Shown: piece after piece, positions 16,631 to 25,024 of the stretch
Layout of the letters: the number at the start of each line of letters is the position of its first letter
Position numbering within the stretch: position 1 is the stretch's first letter
DNA from: Agromyces kandeliae
Lineage (GTDB): Bacteria; Actinomycetota; Actinomycetes; Actinomycetales; Microbacteriaceae
DNA: 64,000 nt
Reading direction: 5' to 3'
NCBI RefSeq assembly: GCF_009674665.1
Contig: NZ_WKJD01000012.1
Location: forward strand, 186,001 to 250,000
Made by a program: the position numbers and the translations under genes
The notes under the pieces: generated by a model
Seen by the model: the letters and a program-made list of their open reading frames with translations, nothing else
Databases searched by the model: none
Told to the model about the DNA's origin: nothing

Positions 16631-17536
16631 CTACCCGCGGCCGGCGAGCACGCCGACGGCACCGAAGGGGAAGCGCGGCAACCCCGGGACGACGTCGCCC
16701 AGCCGCGCGATGGAGCGCTCGAGGTCGTCGGACGCTCGCTCGACGGTCTCCCGCGGGGCGACGCCCGCCGCGTCGAGCATGCCCCGGAGTCCGGCCGCCT
16801 CGTCGAACGGCGCGAACCGCGTGGACCCCGGGGTGATCACCGATTCGTAGTCGTGGAACTTGAACGGCCCACCGCTGAGCGCTGGCTCGAGCATCGTCCA
16901 GGTCGCCGGGATCCCGTACGCGTCCGCGGTCACGAGTCCGTGCAACGAGGTCGTGACGACCGCGTCGGCGGCGGCGATCTCGCGCACGACCCGCGCCGCC
17001 GGCTGGTGCACGTCGACGACGTGGACTCGCAGCCCCGCGGCATCCGCCATCGACATGAACGGCTCGTGCTTCCGGTGATGCCCGTGCGGCACGAGCGCGA
17101 CGTCCCAGCGCACGCGCGCGCGGTCGACGCGACGCGAGACGAGGATGCCCGGGTCGCCGAGCGCGACGTCGTCGGGTGCGCCGATCAGCTCGCGCGTGAG
17201 GTGGCCGCGCACTGCCAGCACCTTCGCATGAGGCAGCGGGTGCCGACGCCCGTACATCAGTCCGCTGCCCCACACGGCGCCCGCGAAGTCCCCGGGCAGG
17301 AACTCGAGGATGCTGCCGACGCCGGACAGGCGTGCCCGGCCCGCCACGCGGTGCACCGGCGCCACGCCGTACGCGGGCAGCAGCCACGGCGTGAGGTCGT
17401 CGCCGAAGTTCGGGTGGCCGTCCCACCAGGTCGCGGGCACGACGACGCCCCCGCGCCACATCGCCGGGTGCGTCGCCGCTGCGGCGAGCCGGCGCAGTTG
17501 GCGAACGCGCCGGCGCACGGGGTTCGTGTACGTCAC
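16631..17536 (-). CDS. Polysaccharide pyruvyl transferase family protein
   Basis: 301-aa enzyme of the family that transfers pyruvate from phosphoenolpyruvate to a sugar as a ketal. Seen: the early WWDGHPNFGDDLTPWLLPAYG block (N-x-GD motif), GSILEFLPGDFAGAVWGSGLMYG, VRGHLTRELIGAP, VALGDPGILV and AVVTTSLHGLVTADAYGIPATW (the conserved SLHG). The GTG start at 17536 overlaps the stop of the upstream glycosyltransferase (GTGA) and has AAGGGGG upstream. It is the last gene of the Wzz/kinase-glycosyltransferase operon. Pyruvyl groups would give the polymer negative charge. Confidence 0.88.
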   Translation of the reverse strand: MTYTNPVRRRVRQLRRLAAAATHPAMWRGGVVVPATWWDGHPNFGDDLTPWLLPAYGVAPVHRVAGRARLSGVGSILEFLPGDFAGAVWGSGLMYGRRHPLPHAKVLAVRGHLTRELIGAPDDVALGDPGILVSRRVDRARVRWDVALVPHGHHRKHEPFMSMADAAGLRVHVVDVHQPAARVVREIAAADAVVTTSLHGLVTADAYGIPATWTMLEPALSGGPFKFHDYESVITPGSTRFAPFDEAAGLRGMLDAAGVAPRETVERASDDLERSIARLGDVVPGLPRFPFGAVGVLAGRG

Positions 17537-18756
17537 CGGGCCGCCCCCTTCATCGCCCCCGGGCCGTCTCGGCGCCCATCGGCGATCGCCTCGTACCGGT
17601 CCTCGTACGCGCGGGCGACCCGTGCCCACGTGAACTCCGGCACCCGCTGCCGTCCTGCGGCGACCAGCGCGGCGCGCAGCCGCTCATCGCCGACGACGCG
17701 GACGATCGCCGCGCGCAGCGCCGCGCCGTCCAGCGGATCGACCAGGATGCCGTCCACGCCGTCCCTGACGAAGCCGGGTGCCCCGCCGCGGTCGGTCATG
17801 ACGAGCGGTGCGCCGCTCCGCCAGGCCTCGAGGGCGACGATGCCGAACGCCTCCATCCGGCTCGGCACGACGACCGAGAGCGCACCGGCCATCGCGTCCG
17901 CGACCGCGGCCGGGGCGAGGCGGCCCGCGAACTCGACGCGCTCCGCGGGGCCGCGATCGGCGACGAGCGCCTCGAGAACGCCCTGCTCCGGGCCGTCGCC
18001 GACGACCACCAGCCGGACGTCGGCGTCGAGGTCGATGCCGTCCATGGCCTCGACGAGCAGGTCGAAGCCCTTCACCCGACCGAGCCTGCCCACCGCGAGC
18101 ACGTAGCGCCCGTCGAACGGGCTGCGGTCGGCATCGCCGACCAGCGACAGGTCGACGCCATTGGGCACCACTTCCCCGTCGACGAGCCCGAAGTCGCTGC
18201 GCAGCTCATCGAGCACGAACGACGACGGCGCCGTCACGGCCGACGCCCGGCGCAGCGCACGGCGCAGCGCGGTCCGCAGGACGGCGGAACGCTGGAACAC
18301 GGCGTGGTCGTCGGCCACCGTCTCGCCGTGCGAGGTGACGACGAGCGGCAGGCGGAACCGTCGGCTGAGCGCGAGGGCGTAGACGCCGTTGGGTCCGAAG
18401 CAGTGGACGTGGATCACGCTCGGCCGGAAGTCGCGGGTCGCCCGCCGCCAGCGCCGCCACGCATCGGGAAGGGCACGAAGGAATCGCCCCACCCCGCCGA
18501 TCGACCCCGAGGGCAGCGGCGTCGGCAGGTAGCGCACGGTCACGCCCTCGACATCCCGCACGACGGGTCCCGTGCCCCGGTCGACGGACCAGACCTCGAC
18601 CGCGCAGCCGTTCGACTGCAGCTCGTGCGCGACCTGGCGCACGTGCTCCTCGACGCCGCCGACATGGGGCGCATACGACGAGCTCACGAGGGCGACCCGC
18701 GGGCGACGAGCGACGGTTGCCGCGCGTGGCGCGCCGTCGGACTGCGGTCCGGTCAC
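17533..18756 (-). CDS. Glycosyltransferase, GT4 family
   Basis: 407-aa GT-B enzyme. Seen: PRVALVSSSYAPHVGGVEEHVRQVAHEL, a His-containing VIHVHCFGPNGVYALAL strand, VVTSHGETVADDH, VVPNGVDLSLV, RYVLAVGRLGRVKGFDLLVEAM and E-x7-E in MEAFGIVALEAWRSGAPLVMTD. The GTG start is three bases downstream of the stop of the Wzz/BY-kinase gene, and its own end overlaps the pyruvyl transferase start. Tight coupling to the kinase suggests an early or committed step of polymer assembly. Confidence 0.88.
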   Translation of the reverse strand: MTGPQSDGAPRAATVARRPRVALVSSSYAPHVGGVEEHVRQVAHELQSNGCAVEVWSVDRGTGPVVRDVEGVTVRYLPTPLPSGSIGGVGRFLRALPDAWRRWRRATRDFRPSVIHVHCFGPNGVYALALSRRFRLPLVVTSHGETVADDHAVFQRSAVLRTALRRALRRASAVTAPSSFVLDELRSDFGLVDGEVVPNGVDLSLVGDADRSPFDGRYVLAVGRLGRVKGFDLLVEAMDGIDLDADVRLVVVGDGPEQGVLEALVADRGPAERVEFAGRLAPAAVADAMAGALSVVVPSRMEAFGIVALEAWRSGAPLVMTDRGGAPGFVRDGVDGILVDPLDGAALRAAIVRVVGDERLRAALVAAGRQRVPEFTWARVARAYEDRYEAIADGRRDGPGAMKGAAR

Positions 18757-18759
18757 GCG

Positions 18760-20292
18760 TCAGTCGCGAGCGCCGCGCTCGTCGGCCGGCGGCTCCGTCA
18801 CGAGCTCGGCGTCCTTCGCGGCGTTCCGCTTGTGCCCGCGCCGCTTCGGTGTCGCCTTCGGCGTCTCGCCCGCGCCCTCCTCGGGCTGGGCCTCCGGGCC
18901 GGACGACGACGTGTAGTCGCGCCGGTACTCGTACGAGTAGGTCGCGGCATCGGCGCCCCGGATCGGCGCCTTGTTCAGGACGATGCCGAGCGCTCGACCG
19001 CGCGCCTTGCGGAGGGTGTCGAGCGCCTTGTCGAGGAGGTCGTAGGTGGTCTTGCCGAGCGTCACGACGACGAGCGCACCGTCGGCCTGGTGGGCCAGCA
19101 CCGCGCCGTCGGTGACGGGCAGGAGCGGGGGGGCATCGATGATCACCGTCGCGTGCTTCGTGAGGTCGGCGATGAGGGTGTGCATGCGCTCGGAGCCCAG
19201 CACCTCGCTGGGGTTCGGGGGCACGCTGCCCGCGGCCAGCACGAGGAGGTTGTTCGACTTCGGCGTGCGCTGCAGCACCTCGGACAGCGCAGCACGGCCG
19301 GCCAGGACGTCGCTGAGTCCGGCACCGCTCGGCAGGCCCATCGTCTTCGCGACCATCGAACGGCGCAGGTCGCCGTCGACGAGCACGACCGTCGTACCGG
19401 CGGCGGCGAGCGTCAGCGCGAGGTTGCAGGCGATGGTCGACTTGCCGTCGCCGGGGAGCGGGCTGGTGACCACGATCGTCTTCGGCGGGTGGTCGACGTC
19501 CATGAACTGCAGGTTCGTGCGCAACGAACGGAGCGACTCGGAGACCGCGAAGGTGCCCGACCTGCCGGTGCGGTTCGCCGCGGACGTGTCGACCAGCCGC
19601 TCACCCGAGTCGAACCCGGCGACCCACGGGATGGTGCCGACGACGGCCACGCCGGTCTTGGACTCGGTGTCCTCGGCGGAGCGGATGCGGCGGTCGGCGG
19701 CCGTGCGGATCATCGCGAAGGCGACGCCGAAGCCGAGGCCGAGCACGCCGCCCACGATCAACGCGGTCTGGACGTCCGGGAAGGCGGGACTGGAGGGCAG
19801 CGAGGCCGATTCGCGGGTGACGACCTGGACGGGCGCCGCACCGGTCGGGCTGCTCTCGATCTCGACCTCCTCGACGACCGTGCCGAGCGACGTGAGCCAC
19901 GCCTCGGCCAATCGCCGCGCATCCTCGGCTGTCGACGCCTCCGCGGTCACGCTGAGGATGACCGTGCCGCTGGGGTTGTCGACGGTGACGCGCTGGATCA
20001 GGGCCTCCGGCGTGGTGGTGAGCTCGAGGTCGTCGATGACGCCCTGTGCGACGTCGGTCCACCCGGCCATCACCAGGTACGACGGGACGCGCGAGCGCGC
20101 GACGCTGTCACCGAGCGACGCATTGACGACGTCGCCCTCGCCGGTCGACTGCACGATGCCGCTCGTGCTCGCGACGTACACGGGCGTCTGGAGCACCGTC
20201 CAGCCGTACCCGGCGCCGACGCCGACGAGCGTCAGCAGGACGATCGCCACCCAGTGCCGGCGCAGCCCGCGGAGGTAGTCGCGCAGTTCCAT
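18760..20292 (-). CDS. Polysaccharide co-polymerase fused to BY-type tyrosine kinase
   Basis: 510-aa inner-membrane protein. Residues 1-190 are a Wzz/chain-length domain: an N-terminal membrane helix (HWVAIVLLTLVGVGAGYGW), an extracellular segment, and a second helix (ALIVGGVLGLGFGVAFAMI). Residues about 230-460 are a cytoplasmic MinD-like kinase with Walker A SPLPGDGKST, Walker A' VVLVDGDLRR and Walker B ATVIIDAPP. The tail holds a tyrosine cluster (YSYEYRRDY) followed by a charged Ala/Lys/Glu-rich end. Autophosphorylation on that cluster normally controls polymerisation and length. GGAGGT precedes the ATG. The phosphatase at 5154-5882 is a plausible partner. Confidence 0.92.
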   Translation of the reverse strand: MELRDYLRGLRRHWVAIVLLTLVGVGAGYGWTVLQTPVYVASTSGIVQSTGEGDVVNASLGDSVARSRVPSYLVMAGWTDVAQGVIDDLELTTTPEALIQRVTVDNPSGTVILSVTAEASTAEDARRLAEAWLTSLGTVVEEVEIESSPTGAAPVQVVTRESASLPSSPAFPDVQTALIVGGVLGLGFGVAFAMIRTAADRRIRSAEDTESKTGVAVVGTIPWVAGFDSGERLVDTSAANRTGRSGTFAVSESLRSLRTNLQFMDVDHPPKTIVVTSPLPGDGKSTIACNLALTLAAAGTTVVLVDGDLRRSMVAKTMGLPSGAGLSDVLAGRAALSEVLQRTPKSNNLLVLAAGSVPPNPSEVLGSERMHTLIADLTKHATVIIDAPPLLPVTDGAVLAHQADGALVVVTLGKTTYDLLDKALDTLRKARGRALGIVLNKAPIRGADAATYSYEYRRDYTSSSGPEAQPEEGAGETPKATPKRRGHKRNAAKDAELVTEPPADERGARD

Positions 20293-20349
20293 GGACACCT
20301 CCGGGTCGTGCCACCGATTCCATCCGCGGTGCGGTGAACCATGAGCGAG

Positions 20350-20362
20350 TAGGGTCCATGGT
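20350..20362 (+). promoter_or_regulatory. Leaderless promoter, -10 box TAGGGT
   Basis: TAGGGT (20350-20355) ends 7 bases before the ATG at 20363, and no ribosome site fits. The transcript would start at or next to the start codon. The 70-base gap also has to carry the promoter of the divergent Wzz/kinase gene. Confidence 0.6.
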
Positions 20363-21508
20363 ATGTCAACCGCCTTCGACGTGCGTGTCCTCGACTCCGT
20401 GGTCCGCGTGGACTTCGACGCCTCGGTGCCCGACGACGTCCGTGACCGGATCCGCGGCCACTGGATCGACCTCGTGGAGGACCGGGCCGAACCGACGATC
20501 ACACTGACCGCCAACATGGGCAACGGCAGGCTGTCGAACGACCCGGAGCACCGCGTCGTCTCCGCGCATTCGGCGGAGCAGCTCGCCTCGCGGATCGTCT
20601 CCGAGGCGACGCTCGCCGGCATCGCCGGCCTCAGCGGCTCGGCCCTGATGCTGCACGCAGGAGCGGTCGCGCTCGACGACGGGCGCGTGATCGCGCTCGT
20701 CGGCCCCTCGGGTCGCGGAAAGACGACCGCCTCGCGCGCACTCGGGCGCCACTTCGGCTACGTGACCGACGAGACGCTCGCCGTGTATCCCGACGGCGAG
20801 GTCGTCCCGTACCGCAAGCCGCTCTCGATCGGCACGGACCCCGATGCGAAGACGCCGCTCCCCGCATCCGCGGAAGGCCTGCTCGGCCTGCCCGACGCAC
20901 CGCTCGTCCTCGGCGCGATCGTCGTGCTCGACCGGCGCGACGACGTCGAGGCGCCCTACGTCGAGACCGTCCCGGTGCTCGAGGCGCTCGAGGAGCTCGT
21001 GCCGCAGACGAGCTTCCTCGCGTCGCTGCCCAACCCGATTCGGACGCTGATCTCGACGATCGTGTCCACGGGCGGGGTGCGACGACTGGTGTACTCCGAG
21101 GCGGAGACCCTCGCCGGCCTCATCGACGAGGTCCTCGCCGCGGGCACGGACGAGTCGCCCCACCTGGTCGACGTCGGCGTCTCCACGAACGACTGCGACT
21201 GCGGCGCCAAGCTCGGCGAGGAGGAGGTCGTCGTCGAGGCCGCCCCGGGCACCGTCTACCGACGCGGCCAGTACCGCGATGCGCTCAGCGTCGACGATGC
21301 CCTCGTCGTGTTCCGCACCAACCTGGTGACCGTGCTCGACGGACTCGGCCCGGTCCTCTGGTTCGCCGCCTCCGATTCGACCGCGGCGGAGCTCACCCAG
21401 GCGGCGCTGCGCGAGATGCCGGCGCCGCCGGCGAACATCGACCCGTCGACGGTGGTCGACGCGACGCTCGACGAGCTGGTCGCCGCAGACCTGCTCGTGC
21501 GCGCCTAG
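20363..21508 (+). CDS. HPr-kinase-like P-loop protein with C-terminal PqqD-like domain
   Basis: 381-aa protein. Residues about 85-230 form an HprK-like P-loop kinase: ALMLHAGAVALDDGRVIALVGPSGRGKTTASRALG carries the Walker A GPSGRGKT near residue 117, followed by YVTDETLAVYPDG, which matches the HprK-type acidic block. Residues about 295-381 resemble a PqqD/RiPP-recognition fold (VYRRGQYRDALSVDDALVVF, then DATLDELVAADLL). The linker holds NDCDCG. Relatives phosphorylate small proteins or lasso peptides; the substrate here is unknown. It is a single gene, divergent from the Wzz/kinase, and shares its CTAG stop with the convergent polymerase gene. Confidence 0.75.
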   Translation: MSTAFDVRVLDSVVRVDFDASVPDDVRDRIRGHWIDLVEDRAEPTITLTANMGNGRLSNDPEHRVVSAHSAEQLASRIVSEATLAGIAGLSGSALMLHAGAVALDDGRVIALVGPSGRGKTTASRALGRHFGYVTDETLAVYPDGEVVPYRKPLSIGTDPDAKTPLPASAEGLLGLPDAPLVLGAIVVLDRRDDVEAPYVETVPVLEALEELVPQTSFLASLPNPIRTLISTIVSTGGVRRLVYSEAETLAGLIDEVLAAGTDESPHLVDVGVSTNDCDCGAKLGEEEVVVEAAPGTVYRRGQYRDALSVDDALVVFRTNLVTVLDGLGPVLWFAASDSTAAELTQAALREMPAPPANIDPSTVVDATLDELVAADLLVRA

Positions 21509-22878
21509 CGGCCGCCGCGCGAGACCGGTCCGGAGAGGGCCCGCCCCGGCGGGCCCAGCGCCTCCGCCTCATCGCGACGTTGCTCACGGTCCATCGCGCC
21601 GAGGCAGATCCCCGCGATGACGAACGGGATGGAGACCTGCGCGGCCACCCAGAACAGGTCGAACTGGGCCTGCACCAGGCGTGAGAGCACCGCGGCGACG
21701 GCCAGCGTGCCGAAGCGCGGATCGATGTGCCACAGCACCAGCAGGATGCCGATCCACATCACGGCGAAGGCCAGGAGGCCGACGATGCCGGCGCTGGCGA
21801 GCACCTCGAGCTCGCCCTGCGGAGGTTGGTAGCCGAGGCTCCCGGGCTGGTACCAGTACCTCAGCCCGTGGCCGAACAGCGGCGCCTCACGCCAGAAGAG
21901 GTAGACCTCCCGGAACCAGTCCAGGCGCTGGAACACCGAGTTGTGCTCGTTCTGCGACTGGACCTGCTCCGCGACCATCGAGATGATCAACCACGCCGCG
22001 GGCACCAGGAGGAGCAGGATCAGGATGCGCGAGCGTCGCGACGTGCTCCGGCGGATCACCGCGATCATCACCGCGGCCATCAGCCCGATCAGGGCCTGCC
22101 GCGACTGGGACGCCACGACCGCGGCGACGCAGAGCCAGAACGCCAGCCTCGACCACCCCTTGGTCCAGCCGACCCAGTCCGGGTTCAGGTAGGCCACGAC
22201 CGCCGCGAAGGCGCAGACCGTTCCGACGAAGTTCTTGTGCATCGGGATCGGCCACGCGGGCGCTGCCGGTCCGAGGTTGCCCACCGCGTACTGCGAGAGC
22301 GCCTGGATCAGGGTGATGCCCGCCAGGATGCAGGCGGTGAACACGATCAGCGAGAGCGCGAGGCGGGCGTACCCCGCCGCGCCGAGGGCCCACCCGACGA
22401 TCAGGGCACCGGAGACCAGCATCCAGGCGTGCACCCACTCGATGGTGTTCGCGAGGTAGGGGTTCGCGAGCACGGTGAGCAGCGTGGCGAACTGGTAGAC
22501 GAGGTTCAGCATGAGCAGCCGTCGGAGCGGCACGCTGTACGGCCTCTGCCCGAGGAGGAGCGCCGTGCCGAACGCCGCGGCGAGCGCGGCATCCGACACC
22601 GACAGGTCGCCGCCGCCGATGCCGATCCGCTGCGGGATCATCAGGCCCGGGACGGCGAAGAGGGCGATCGCGAGCGGCTTGGACCCGGTGAGCGATGCGG
22701 CGACGACGAGCGCGGCGAGCACCACGGCCAGCACGGCCCCGCCCTGGGCGCCGCGATCGAGCAGGAGGTAGACGACCACGACCGCGCCGAACGCCATGAC
22801 GACCCAGCGCCATGCGCCCGCCCACCATTCGGCGATCCGGAGATGCCGGATCGCCCGGCGCTCCTTGGTCGAACTCAT
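21505..22878 (-). CDS. O-antigen polymerase/ligase-like membrane protein
   Basis: 457-aa protein with about ten to twelve predicted membrane helices and a long periplasmic-type loop with a Wzy_C/WaaL pattern (FREVYLFWREAPLFGHGLRYWYQ near residue 350). Other signs are SQSRQALIGLMAAVMIAVIRRSTSRRSRI and the basic N-terminus. Such proteins polymerise repeat units or transfer finished glycans on the outer face of the membrane. AAGGA lies eight bases before the ATG. It is the only polymerase candidate in this locus, so it is the likely Wzy of a Wzy-dependent pathway; a ligase role cannot be excluded. Confidence 0.82.
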   Translation of the reverse strand: MSSTKERRAIRHLRIAEWWAGAWRWVVMAFGAVVVVYLLLDRGAQGGAVLAVVLAALVVAASLTGSKPLAIALFAVPGLMIPQRIGIGGGDLSVSDAALAAAFGTALLLGQRPYSVPLRRLLMLNLVYQFATLLTVLANPYLANTIEWVHAWMLVSGALIVGWALGAAGYARLALSLIVFTACILAGITLIQALSQYAVGNLGPAAPAWPIPMHKNFVGTVCAFAAVVAYLNPDWVGWTKGWSRLAFWLCVAAVVASQSRQALIGLMAAVMIAVIRRSTSRRSRILILLLLVPAAWLIISMVAEQVQSQNEHNSVFQRLDWFREVYLFWREAPLFGHGLRYWYQPGSLGYQPPQGELEVLASAGIVGLLAFAVMWIGILLVLWHIDPRFGTLAVAAVLSRLVQAQFDLFWVAAQVSIPFVIAGICLGAMDREQRRDEAEALGPPGRALSGPVSRGGR

Positions 22879-22968
22879 GGCCCCGGTCCTTCGGTGAGAT
22901 TCGCTCCAGTATCGCAGGCGCCCCCGCTCGTCGTGGACGGCACCGTACGCCCGGCCCGGCATCGCCGC

Positions 22969-22980
22969 TAGCATGACCGC
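22969..22980 (+). promoter_or_regulatory. Leaderless promoter, -10 box TAGCAT
   Basis: TAGCAT (22969-22974) is followed by 6 bases and the GTG at 22981. No ribosome site is present, so the mRNA probably begins at the start codon. Confidence 0.6.
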
Positions 22981-23988
22981 GTGCAGGATCGAGAGGCGGA
23001 TGCCGCGGCGCCGACGTTCGCGCTGGTCGTGCCCACGCACCAGCGGCCCGACTTCGTACGCCAGGCGGTCGCGAGCGCCATGCGGCAGCGCCGCCCGTTC
23101 GACCAGGTGATCGTGGTGGCGGACGGGCTCGACGACCCCGCGGGCGACGCCCTGCGCGACCTGCCGGTCGAGTTCCGGCCGATCGAGAAGGCCGGGGTCG
23201 CGGCGGCCCGGAACGCGGGGGTCGCGGCCGCTCGGACGGACTGGGTCTGCTTCCTCGACGACGACGACCTCCTGCACCCCGAGTACCTGGCGCGCATCGA
23301 GGCCGAGGTGATCGCCTCGCCGGAGATCGGCGCCATGAACGCGGCCTACTGGAGCTTCGCCGCCGAGGCCGGTCCCGACGACGAGTTCTCCGCGGACACG
23401 CTCGACGACTGCCTCGAGGCGATCCGGACGGCCGTGCCGACGAGGGACCTGTCGTACCTCGAGATCGAGGGACGCAGCTTCGACCTTCTGCTCGAGCGCA
23501 TGCGGGGGTCGATGAGCACGACGGCCGTCCGCCGCGACCTGCTGCTGCGAGCCGGCGCGTTCCCGCACGGCATGGTCACCGCGCAGGACTGGGTCATGTA
23601 CGTCAACGTCGCCCGGCTCACCGAGTGGCGGCTCATCCGCGACCGCCTCGCCTTCTTCCGCGACCTGCCGAACTCGATCACGCGCACCGGGTCGCCGCTC
23701 AAGGGACTCACCGCGCTGCGCGCCATCCGGTCGTTCTGGCAGCCCACCGACCTCCCGACGCCGGCTCATCGACCGCTCGACGCCTACCGCACGAACTACC
23801 GCTTCGTGCTCGGCTGGGCGCTGCGCGCGTGCCGGCGGGCGAGGGACCTGCGCTCGTACCGGGAAGCGCTCGCGATCGCGCGGGACATCCTTCCCCGTCG
23901 GTCCGATCGGGTGCGCGCCGCCGCACCGCGGTGGGTGCAGGCGTCGGTTCGGCGCATCACCGGCGTCGGCGGGCCCCGTCGGGCCTGA
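22981..23988 (+). CDS. Glycosyltransferase, GT2 family
   Basis: 335-aa GT-A fold enzyme. Seen: FALVVPTHQRPDFVRQAVASAM at the N-terminus, VIVVADGLDD, AAARNAGVAAARTDWVCFLDDDDLLHPEYL with the DxD metal site near residue 100, and MVTAQDWVMYVNVARL as the acceptor-side acid block. It has no membrane helix. The gene starts with GTG right after a -10 box. Its stop abuts that of the convergent gene (TGA/TCA) inside a 14-bp palindrome. Confidence 0.88.
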   Translation: MQDREADAAAPTFALVVPTHQRPDFVRQAVASAMRQRRPFDQVIVVADGLDDPAGDALRDLPVEFRPIEKAGVAAARNAGVAAARTDWVCFLDDDDLLHPEYLARIEAEVIASPEIGAMNAAYWSFAAEAGPDDEFSADTLDDCLEAIRTAVPTRDLSYLEIEGRSFDLLLERMRGSMSTTAVRRDLLLRAGAFPHGMVTAQDWVMYVNVARLTEWRLIRDRLAFFRDLPNSITRTGSPLKGLTALRAIRSFWQPTDLPTPAHRPLDAYRTNYRFVLGWALRACRRARDLRSYREALAIARDILPRRSDRVRAAAPRWVQASVRRITGVGGPRRA

Positions 23989-24957
23989 TCAGGCCGAGGC
24001 GTCCGCCGGCGCCCCGAGCGTCGCGCGGAGTTCGCGGCCGAGCGCGTCGTCCCGACGCGGGGGCAGCGGATGCCACGACGCGGACCGCAGTGCCGCGAAC
24101 CACCCCCAGCCCACCCCGACCACCGTGACCGCGAGCCGCTTCAGTCGAGCGCCGAGGCCGCCCGCCCGCCCGATCGCCCGGAACTGCACCCGCACCCACC
24201 TGCGCAGCATCGGCGATCGGATGCCGTCGTAGCGGGCGAGCAGCACCATGTGGTTGCGTCGGCCGTAGAGCTTGTAGCGGGTGTCGAACCGCGCACCGCG
24301 CACGTGGGGTGCGGGCAGGTGGTCCACCGCGGCATCGGGCGCGAAGACCGCCCGGCCGCCGAGGGCGCGGATGCGCAGGAAGATGTCCGTGTCCTCGCGG
24401 AGCGCCGTGCCGGGGTAGTCGTCGCGGAAGCCGCCGAGGTCCGCGAGCACCGAGCGGCGGAACGACATGTTCGCGCCGATGCCGTGGTCGACGGCCTGCG
24501 GTGCGTCCGGCGACGAGGCGAAGCCGTCGGTCAGGGTGCCGTCCTCGAGCAGGCGGCCGATCGGCTTCGCGTAGTGCTCCTCGCCGGGGAGGCCGTTGCA
24601 CGTGCGGCCGGAGACGGCTGCCACCGCCGGATCGGCGAACGCGTCGAGCAGGGCGCGCTCCCACCCGGGTCGGAGCACGACGTCGTCGTCGAGGAAGCTC
24701 ACGATCGCGCCGTGCACGTGCCGGAGCGCCTCGTTGCGCGAGCGCGTCATCCACCCGGCGAGCTGCGGCGCATGCACGTACACGACCGGGTGGTCGAACT
24801 CGTCGGCGATGTCGCGGCGGTCCTCCGCCGAGGCATCCACCACGACGATCTCGGTCTCCGGCGCGAGGCCCCGGGCCAGCGAGCCCAGGCATCGCCTGAG
24901 GAACTCGGGGCGCTCGTAGGTGACGATGCACACGCTCAGCTCGGGTGAGTCGCCCAT
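23989..24957 (-). CDS. Glycosyltransferase, GT2 family
   Basis: 322-aa GT-A enzyme. Seen: LSVCIVTYERPEFLRRCLGSLA, TEIVVVDASAED, RSRNEALRHVHGAIVSFLDDDVVLRPGWE (DxD near residue 90), GIGANMSFRRSVLADLGGF and LREDTDIFLRIRALGG (acceptor ED motif). The C-terminal part is basic and may lie on the membrane. The ATG at 24957 is preceded by GGGAG; a consensus -10 box TAGAAT (24989-24994, minus) lies 32 bases upstream, back to back with the promoter of the divergent GT14 gene. Confidence 0.88.
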   Translation of the reverse strand: MGDSPELSVCIVTYERPEFLRRCLGSLARGLAPETEIVVVDASAEDRRDIADEFDHPVVYVHAPQLAGWMTRSRNEALRHVHGAIVSFLDDDVVLRPGWERALLDAFADPAVAAVSGRTCNGLPGEEHYAKPIGRLLEDGTLTDGFASSPDAPQAVDHGIGANMSFRRSVLADLGGFRDDYPGTALREDTDIFLRIRALGGRAVFAPDAAVDHLPAPHVRGARFDTRYKLYGRRNHMVLLARYDGIRSPMLRRWVRVQFRAIGRAGGLGARLKRLAVTVVGVGWGWFAALRSASWHPLPPRRDDALGRELRATLGAPADASA

Positions 24958-25012
24958 GGTCTCCCGTTCGTCGGCCGGTACCGGGCCGATTCTATCCACG
25001 GGGGTCGCGCCC

Positions 25013-25024
25013 TATGCTTTCGCC
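25013..25024 (+). promoter_or_regulatory. Leaderless promoter, -10 box TATGCT
   Basis: TATGCT (25013-25018), 6 bases, then ATG at 25025. No ribosome site. Faces away from the TAGAAT box of the divergent glycosyltransferase. Confidence 0.65.
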
